In this document: positions 52,438-58,415 of the stretch, piece by piece
Position numbering within the stretch: the first letter of the stretch is position 1
How the letters are laid out: every line of letters starts with the position of its first letter
NCBI RefSeq assembly: GCF_013294025.1
Contig: NZ_JABSNL010000001.1
Coordinates: 458,152-516,566, forward strand
From: Flavobacterium aeripolare
Lineage (GTDB): Bacteria; Bacteroidota; Bacteroidia; Flavobacteriales; Flavobacteriaceae
Direction of reading: 5' to 3'
DNA length: 58,415 nucleotides
Translations under genes and position numbers: made by a program
The notes under the pieces: generated by a model
The model's input: only the letters and a program-made list of their open reading frames with translations
The model's database searches: none
What the model was told of the DNA's origin: nothing

Positions 52438-54801
52438 TTAATTGGTTAACATTACACTTCGATTTTTAATCGCCATGCTCTTATCATGCATCTCCCTTTT
52501 AAATTTTTCCATGGTTAGTCTTGCCATTAAATAACTTACTGTTGACTCTGCTCCTTGATTAAGATTGACATAACTATCTTCTAGTCCATCATAACAACCT
52601 CCTGTGCACGGGTTATAAATAATTTTGTGCAGATGATTGTTACCTAAAAACCAACTAAATGCCATTTCCATAGCTTGCTGATAGCGATTACACCTAAAAG
52701 TTTCATAGAATTTTGCTAGAGCTAGAATGGTGTAAGCCACATCGATGGGTTGCTCACCGCCAAGTATTTTCTCTTTCACTGGAGCATTATGGTGTAACCA
52801 CCCTTTATTTGAAATAACTGTAATGTTATCATCTGACATAATTTTAGTTAATAAAAAATCAAACGACGTTTTTGCTATCTCTTTATAAACTATTTCTCCA
52901 GTAGCAAGGTAAGCACAGAGCATGGCTTCTGGTAAAATACTATTGCCATACGTCATATAGCTTTCAAACCAATGCCAAGTTGGTTTTAATTCGTGCTTGT
53001 ACATTTGCATCAAGCGATTGGCTAATAACTTTATCAATGCCTTATATTCAAAACTCATTACTTTTTTATTACTGTAATAAATTCCTTTTATCGTAAAAGC
53101 CATAGCTCTTGTGGAATGCATGGATACGGCACCTATCAAGGCAGCTTGCATGGTATGCTTTGCATTTATGATTAATGATTTTGGCAGTATTTCGTGCATC
53201 GAAAGCAAAAATCCCAAAGCCCATATCGCCCGACCATTCGAATCTTCAAGATTTTCACTATTTTGTTCTGTAAATTTTTTATCTGTAGCTACATAATTTA
53301 AAAAAGTACCGTCTTTTTGTTGGCAAAAATGAATAAACTCATAATATCGGTTGATATAAGTTAAGTCTTCAGGATCATTTGTTAATTCAAAATGCTGGCA
53401 CAGTGCTACTAATGCTCTCGCATTATCATCAAGCGTATACCCACTTTTATAATCGGGTTTGTTAATTACTGAGAATTGAATCATAGCAAATGATGTAGTC
53501 AGTTCTTTCAAATGATTTAAATTGATCTTGGGAGTAATATATTGCAGTCTAATTTTTCTATTAATAAATCTTTTGAATAAAGTAGCATGTGCAATTGCAG
53601 AGTTTTCCCAAGCTGTTGGCGCCATTTTATGAATACCATTGCTTGAAATTTCCTTACGCAACTTTGGATTATCGAGCAATAAGGTTACTTGTTTAGCTAA
53701 TTGATTTGAGTCACCAAAATTGATTGTCAATCCTCCTTTGTTTTTGATTAACTCATTTGCATGTGGTATTGGCGTTGAAATTACAGGACAACCACAACTT
53801 ATTGCATACGAAAACGTACCACTAACCGCCTGATTAGGATCATTTGACGTGAATAGATAAATATCTGTAAGTTGTAAATAATCTAACAATTCATCAAGTG
53901 GCAGAAAAGAATTAATAAATTTCACATGTTCTTGCAGCCCTAAGGTTTCAATTTTATGTTCTAAACCCTCACGGTATTTTTCTCCCTCTTCCAAAACGAC
54001 AGAGGGATGCGTTTTACCTATAATCAAAAACACAACATTTGGACTTTTTGCAATGATGGCAGGCATTGCATCTAGCGTTGTTTCGATAGATTTACCTGAG
54101 CTTAATAAACCAAATGTAGAGATTACCTTCCTGCCTAATAAATTGTATTTTTCTTTTAAAATTTCCTTATCTATGTACTTCACTAAGTGGATGCCGTGAG
54201 GAATAACAGTAATTTTATCCATTGAAATTCCATAATCCTGATGCAGTAATTTTGCTGAGTTTTTTGTCATTACTATAAATGAGTCAACACTTGCATTAAT
54301 TTGTGCAACATTCTCTCTCAATGCCGCATCAGGATTAGGTAAAACCGTATGAAAAACAATGATATTACTCTTATTTATAGACTTTAAAAAATCAATAAAA
54401 TCAGCTTCGTTTGATCTAAATAGTCCAAATTCATGCTGAATAAGAACTAATTCTAGCGATGTGTTTTTGTTGATTTGCGCTGCAAGTTCACGATAGGAAT
54501 TTTCATTATCTGTTTCTAAAACAGTGACCACTTTTTTTCCATAGCTGTATTTATGTTTCTTTGTTTCTAATGCTGCTATTTTTATATCAAATGTGTTTTC
54601 GAATTTGTTATTTAATGCAAAAATTAAATCTTGTGAATAGGTAGCAATGCCGCACTCGCGTGGCGGATAAGAAGTTATAAATAATACTTCAGATCTACTG
54701 CCGGCCTTAACTATTTGTTTAGTAGTCGCTATCGAGTTAATTAGAGGTTCGTTTACAACTACAAATGCATCATTATGCTTTGATCTTACGTTATTTATCA
54801 T
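52438..54801 (-). CDS. Glycosyltransferase family 4 fused to an alpha/alpha-toroid domain
   Basis: 787 residues. The first half (about 30-410) is a GT-B glycosyltransferase: TSYPPRECGIATYSQDLIFAL at the N-terminus, TFGLLSSGKSIETTLDAMPAI, and SGTFSYAISCGCPVISTPIPHANELI at the nucleotide-sugar site. The second half (about 420-770) is helical (TLDDNARALVALCQHF, GRAIWALGFLL, DVAYTILALAKF), like (alpha/alpha)6 barrels of glycoside hydrolases. It overlaps the GH130 gene by 11 bp, so the two are translationally coupled. Probably builds or remodels a mannose-type glycan or compatible solute (inference). Confidence 0.85.
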   Translation of the reverse strand: MINNVRSKHNDAFVVVNEPLINSIATTKQIVKAGSRSEVLFITSYPPRECGIATYSQDLIFALNNKFENTFDIKIAALETKKHKYSYGKKVVTVLETDNENSYRELAAQINKNTSLELVLIQHEFGLFRSNEADFIDFLKSINKSNIIVFHTVLPNPDAALRENVAQINASVDSFIVMTKNSAKLLHQDYGISMDKITVIPHGIHLVKYIDKEILKEKYNLLGRKVISTFGLLSSGKSIETTLDAMPAIIAKSPNVVFLIIGKTHPSVVLEEGEKYREGLEHKIETLGLQEHVKFINSFLPLDELLDYLQLTDIYLFTSNDPNQAVSGTFSYAISCGCPVISTPIPHANELIKNKGGLTINFGDSNQLAKQVTLLLDNPKLRKEISSNGIHKMAPTAWENSAIAHATLFKRFINRKIRLQYITPKINLNHLKELTTSFAMIQFSVINKPDYKSGYTLDDNARALVALCQHFELTNDPEDLTYINRYYEFIHFCQQKDGTFLNYVATDKKFTEQNSENLEDSNGRAIWALGFLLSMHEILPKSLIINAKHTMQAALIGAVSMHSTRAMAFTIKGIYYSNKKVMSFEYKALIKLLANRLMQMYKHELKPTWHWFESYMTYGNSILPEAMLCAYLATGEIVYKEIAKTSFDFLLTKIMSDDNITVISNKGWLHHNAPVKEKILGGEQPIDVAYTILALAKFYETFRCNRYQQAMEMAFSWFLGNNHLHKIIYNPCTGGCYDGLEDSYVNLNQGAESTVSYLMARLTMEKFKREMHDKSMAIKNRSVMLTN

Positions 54802-55837
54802 CTTCTTTTTTATAAAGTATTAATTCATTTAGCAATCCTGAAAAGGAAACAGAGGCACAGGCAATTCTTTCGTCTGCAGCGCCATAATAGATATATAAAG
54901 TATCCTCAAAAAGTGCTGTACCTGTTGGAAAACAAACATTATTAACTTCGCCGTTTAATTCCCAATCTAATTCTGGCTTAAAAAGTGGATAAGGAAGTCT
55001 AGCAATCTCTTTTTGTGGGTTTTCGAGATCCAATAAGGCAGCACATCCTGCATAAATGAAACCATCAGCACCATCTTTCACGCCATGGTAAATTAACAAC
55101 CATCCTTGCGCCGTTTCTATGGGTGGACAACCTCCACCAACATAACTGATTTCATGATCAAATTTAGAACTGAGCACTACATAATCATTAAAATGTCTCA
55201 GATAATCTTGATAAAACACTTCTGTCAAATCTTTTAAATCTTTGACCCCTACAACAATCTGAACTTCAGGTCGAATGCGATGCAAAAAATAAAAATTTTC
55301 ATTTATTTTTCGCGGAAAAAAAATCACGTTCTTATCCCAAACTAGATATTTATTATTGTCTTTTTCTAAGCTATTTGTGTGTTCATTGTATCGAAAATAT
55401 TTTGGGTTTATGGCTGTTTCTTCTTCGGCCAATCTATCAAACTCTTCGAAACTGATTTGTGGTACTATAACCCCTTTTTTTTCAAAATGAATCAAATCCT
55501 TAGAAATAGCAAGACATCCTAGAGCATTGATTCCATCAAAACCGGTATACGTTAAATAATAGAGGTCTTCAATTTTTACAATTCTAGGATCTTCCATACC
55601 TTGGCACTCATAATCAAACTCAGTAATCAAAAGAGGTTTTCTATCTATTTCAAACAATGTCAAAGGACCATCGAATTTGCAATAACCAATGGTCGAATGA
55701 TTTCCTTCAGCCACAGCACGATAGAACATATGAACAAAATTGCCTTCTTTTATGACAGCAGGATTTAGTACACCTTCGTTTTCAAACGGAAGTATTGTTT
55801 TACTTAATACCACACCTTCTTTCTTTACTTGTATCAT
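54791..55837 (-). CDS. GH130-family glycosidase/phosphorylase
   Basis: 348 residues, five-bladed beta-propeller pattern. The N-terminal NPAVIKEGNFVHMFYRAVAEG, then CQGMEDPRIVKIEDLYYLTYTGFDG (the conserved Glu-Asp-Pro-Arg), VWDKNVIFFPRKI, YVGGGCPPIETAQGWLLIYHGV and YYGAADERI follow family GH130, which contains beta-mannoside phosphorylases and mannosidases. No signal peptide, so cytoplasmic, which favours a phosphorylase. The partner gene is the coupled GT4 fusion. The exact substrate is not readable. Confidence 0.88.
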   Translation of the reverse strand: MIQVKKEGVVLSKTILPFENEGVLNPAVIKEGNFVHMFYRAVAEGNHSTIGYCKFDGPLTLFEIDRKPLLITEFDYECQGMEDPRIVKIEDLYYLTYTGFDGINALGCLAISKDLIHFEKKGVIVPQISFEEFDRLAEEETAINPKYFRYNEHTNSLEKDNNKYLVWDKNVIFFPRKINENFYFLHRIRPEVQIVVGVKDLKDLTEVFYQDYLRHFNDYVVLSSKFDHEISYVGGGCPPIETAQGWLLIYHGVKDGADGFIYAGCAALLDLENPQKEIARLPYPLFKPELDWELNGEVNNVCFPTGTALFEDTLYIYYGAADERIACASVSFSGLLNELILYKKEDDK

Positions 55838-56152
55838 TGTCTATCGTGTCTTAAATTAGTTTTTGTCTCTTTATCTGAAATACAGCCTCCGCAGAGGCAA
55901 TGTTTATTGTTGCATATACATCTAAAAGACAAAAAAAGGTGCAGCGAATCCCAGAACTCGAGAGAATTTTTTTGCATCAATTGTTTCTAGAAATTTGTAA
56001 GGTGTAAGTACAATAATTATTTTCATGATAATTTTAGTTTAATTTTCGAAAATGCATTTATGGGTATAGTGGTGGGCAAGTCTGGCAACATTAATAAGGC
56101 TGGCTCAGTCTTCATATTATTCTGTATGTACTAATCATATAGCATGTATATT
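55838..56152. other. Gene-free gap
   Basis: About 315 bp upstream of the GH130 gene. A small hairpin GCCTC / GAGGC (55886-55899) occurs; no operator or clear promoter box was found. Confidence 0.3.
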
Positions 56153-56836
56153 CTAAATTATTTTGCTTTGATCAACAAATGCATAATCATATTCTACTAC
56201 TAATCTATTATTCACTGACAATACTCCTGGGGTATTCCAAGCAATACGCCCAGCCTCTTCCTTTTGGTATAGCGAAGTCACATCACCTGTTAAGGTAACC
56301 ATAGCACCTAAAACCGTAACAGTAATATCTTTGGCATTGATAGACCAGTGGCGTGCCAATGCATTTTCAACATGTTTTTTCTCAATACCATCAGGAACTT
56401 GAGATTTAATTTTGATATTGCAAGTAACACCTTTAACTCCCATAAGATAATTTACTGCACTTTTGGCTGCATCTCTTTCATAGTTACAGGATAATTCTCC
56501 ATCAAGAGTAACCCAGCCTCTTTCTACTTTGACCTTCACTTTATCTTTAGGCACTGACCAGTTACTATCTAAGGCATATACAACCTCAACAGCAATCTCA
56601 TTGTCATCTTTGACAAAATCATTATTGATAACTGTAATGTTTTCAACTACAGCTTTTACACCTGCCACGTTTTTGGTTGCATTTTCTACTTCTATCTTCT
56701 TGTAATAGCGATCGACATTTCCTGTTAAGGTTACAATACCATCTTTTACCATCACTCCTATTTCTGCAGCATGCATAAGGGGTTCAAATTGAATAGCATT
56801 CTGAACATCTCTTTGTAACTCTTCATTTGTTTTCAT
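56153..56836 (-). CDS. BON-domain protein (OsmY-like), copy 2
   Basis: 227 residues, three BON domains, parallel to copy 1 (VKDGIVTLTGNVDRYYKK, ERGWVTLDGELSCNYERDAAKSAVNYLMGVKGV, LGAMVTLTGDVTSLYQKEEAGRIAWNTPGVLSV). It ends with a short extra tail DYAFVDQSKII. No signal peptide. A TGACCTGCACTA sequence about 50 bp upstream has one good half-site, but no -7 box stands at 23 nt. Role in general or osmotic stress inferred from the family. Confidence 0.9.
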   Translation of the reverse strand: MKTNEELQRDVQNAIQFEPLMHAAEIGVMVKDGIVTLTGNVDRYYKKIEVENATKNVAGVKAVVENITVINNDFVKDDNEIAVEVVYALDSNWSVPKDKVKVKVERGWVTLDGELSCNYERDAAKSAVNYLMGVKGVTCNIKIKSQVPDGIEKKHVENALARHWSINAKDITVTVLGAMVTLTGDVTSLYQKEEAGRIAWNTPGVLSVNNRLVVEYDYAFVDQSKII

Positions 56837-57833
56837 ATCTGTAGTGCTTTAATTTAATTGCTTTTATCACTAGCTTAGTGCAGGTCACTTTTAATAAATT
56901 ATTTGACAAAGTTGAGGTACTTTTTTTCGAATGGAAATGATTGTAGGACTATCTAAAAGTGATGTGAAACACTTTTTTCAATATCAGTCCGTGAAACTCA
57001 TAGTATTTGTTTTCATTACAAGTATTTAAATTGATTTACAATGTGAAGAAAAACTAAGTATATTCTAGGTAATACACTCAGCAGTTCCTTTATGATACAA
57101 TGAATTAAAGATTCTTTTCAATAAAATAATTCGAAACTAGTGAAGCTACACTACTATTATTCGAAGTTATTTTCCCATTATTTTAATGTAATCTTGCCTG
57201 CCGCTTTTTTTATTATTTACTAGAACACAATTGATATAATCACTTTCATTATTATAACTGCATAATCAGGAAGAATGGATATGCGAAAAGGAATAGAAAT
57301 GGGTGTTGCTGATTGTCCAACAAACCATTTTATTGATTTAGACTTTCAAATGCTATTAAAACTCAGCTAAACAAAAAAAGAAATGCAACATTATCACATA
57401 GTGAGTGATTCATTATCAGGTTCTACTATAAAACATACACTGGAGATTATGTGGCCATTTGCAATTTCATAATCCAAATTCTGTAACGAAGCCGCAATTT
57501 TTACTTTCGAAAAATCGTAATTTTCAGTAGTATAATTCGAAAATGGCGGCGCCAAAAATATGTGCTTTTTCCTAGGATAAAGACCAAAAGACTTTAGCTA
57601 ATTTAAGATTCCCTAGTAACTCAATTTAATAAGATATGATGAAATAACGAGTGATTCTTCCATTTCTAGATCTACTTTATGAAAATTGGCTTGACTACAA
57701 ATCGCTAGGCTTTTACCATTTTGCCCCATAAAATCACTTTTGCCAGAATCTTGTGCAAAGGAGCTTGAAGGATCAGGATTTTTTATGATTATAAAGAACG
57801 AAATTCTATATCCCCTTGGTATTGCTTCAGAAT
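56837..57833. other. One-kilobase gene-free region at the right edge of the block
   Basis: No gene of convincing length. A 30-codon frame near 57282-57369 (MRKGIEMGVADCPTNHF...) may be a remnant. The region becomes decayed mobile-element DNA at 57834. Confidence 0.35.
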
Positions 57834-58190
57834 AAAACAGGCTCTGCAGCTAATGTTCCTTTTCTACCGCAAGCCCTTATAATAATCGATAAATATATGG
57901 ATCATCCTCTTTGTATGCAACGTGGCACTGTCCTGCCTGTAGCCTCAAATCAAAAAATAAACGAATATTTGAAGGAGATTGCTTTATTGTGTGCTTTTCC
58001 GTTTGCTCCCGATACACAGATGGCTCGCATGACCTTTGATTGGTACGTACAAAGCTGTAAGAGGCTACTATCAAAATGTACGAAGCTATAAGGATAGCGA
58101 AGCTAAATTACAATCAATTATTTTGGGTGGTACTGCACAATTAAAATCTTAAAAAGCTTTTGAAATCTGTACTAATTTTCAAAATAGGGG
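57834..58190 (+). pseudogene. Chimeric remnant: integrase catalytic core joined to the DUF932 C-terminus
   Basis: 57834-58036 aligns with integrase codons about 285-352 (KTGSAANVPFLPQALIIIDKYMDH to MARMTF, including the HMAR-like box as QMAR). At about 58037 the similarity switches to the C-terminal part of DUF932 (GYYQNVRSYKDSEAKLQSIILGGTAQLKS, stop, KAFEICTNFQN) in another frame, with a TAA where the intact copy has CAG. It is a deletion-fusion of an element related to 7002-12202. Confidence 0.85.
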
Positions 58191-58251
58191 TTATTTTAGC
58201 CCCTTATAAGTTCAGAGTGATATTCTAAATTTCAAATAGTACATTTGAGAT

Positions 58252-58415
58252 ATGAAATACAAGAAATGGAGTTTAGAAGAGAAGTTGGAAATTTTATCTT
58301 CTTGCGAAGAATTAGGCGTTGTAGAAACCTGTCGTAAATACAGTGTTAGTACAGGAAGTTTGTATAGTTGGAAGAAGAAGCATGAGAAACAAGGAGAGGC
58401 AGGCTTAAAAGTTAC
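58252..58415 (+). CDS. IS3-type transposase OrfA, N-terminal 54 residues (runs off right edge)
   Basis: ATG 58252 opens MKYKKWSLEEKLEILSSCEE, then LGVVETCRKYSVSTGSLYSWKKKHEKQGEAGL, the HTH_Tnp_1 helix-turn-helix of IS3-family OrfA. The stretch of about 50 bp before the ATG (TGATATTCTAAATTTCAAATAGT region) may be the left terminal inverted repeat, but the right end is outside the window. Confidence 0.85.
   Translation, partial: MKYKKWSLEEKLEILSSCEELGVVETCRKYSVSTGSLYSWKKKHEKQGEAGLKV

Noticed and set aside
56870..56890. TGACCTGCACTA upstream of the second BON gene as a regulon operator
   Set aside because: One half-site is lost and no TAnnTTTG-like box lies 23 nt downstream.

Overview
The window looks like a chromosomal segment from a member of the Flavobacteriaceae (Bacteroidota), probably Flavobacterium or a close relative. 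The DNA is AT-rich. Promoters have the Bacteroidota form (TTTG, then TAnnTTTG), Shine-Dalgarno sequences are absent, and the proteins (DUF4369/TlpA lipoprotein, IntDOT-like integrase, Bacteroidota-type cytochrome b of the succinate/fumarate enzyme) are typical of the phylum. No database search was possible; all names come from motif recognition.

Layout. 1-4098 (-): the N-terminal 1366 residues of a giant exported repeat protein that runs off the left edge. 4888-6537: a small coiled-coil protein and a TlpA-type lipoprotein broken by one in-frame TGA. 6920-7001: tRNA-Tyr, followed by a 5.2-kb integrated element (tyrosine recombinase, two small DNA-binding-type genes, a 0.9-kb structured non-coding region, ssb broken by one TAG, DUF932) bounded by an 18-bp direct repeat of the tRNA 3' end. 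12185-12964: a second, decayed copy of the integrase and its upstream DNA. 12987-56836: about 44 kb of sensory, respiratory, fermentative and stress genes. 57834-58190: a decayed chimera of integrase and DUF932. 58252-58415: start of an IS3-type transposase. The big block therefore lies between remnants of the same integrase family.

How the block works. Two histidine kinase / response regulator pairs are present, and both regulators are REC domains fused to a CRP/FNR-type DNA-binding protein. One kinase carries a FixL-like heme PAS domain with the proximal His and the distal-pocket Arg, so it should sense oxygen. The other carries a LOV domain with the photoactive Cys plus GAF and PAS domains, so it may sense blue light. 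Eight promoters contain a palindrome TGAY-N4-RTCA placed exactly 23 nt upstream of a TAnnTTTG-type -7 box, and a ninth has a half-site at the same spacing. This puts the operator near -41.5, the class II position used by CRP/FNR activators. The controlled units are: C4-dicarboxylate uptake plus fumarate reductase; MscS channel plus LOV kinase plus regulator; an ECF-like sigma factor; a hydroxyacyl-CoA dehydrogenase; a BON protein; Dps; an oleate hydratase - pyruvate decarboxylase - MFS operon; a small coiled-coil protein; a second Dps operon (half-site); and a minus-strand transcript of about 200 nt that ends in a terminator and holds no known gene (a candidate FnrS-like small RNA or small-peptide mRNA). 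I read this as an oxygen- and possibly light-responsive survival and fermentation regulon packed into one locus.

The remaining minus-strand genes (peroxiredoxin and DsbA-like protein, phosphoglycerate mutase, DUF1269 protein, cation P-type ATPase broken by one TAA, Mla-type ABC transporter, glycosyltransferase and GH130 pair, second BON protein) fit the same stress and stationary-phase theme, but I did not find the operator in front of them.
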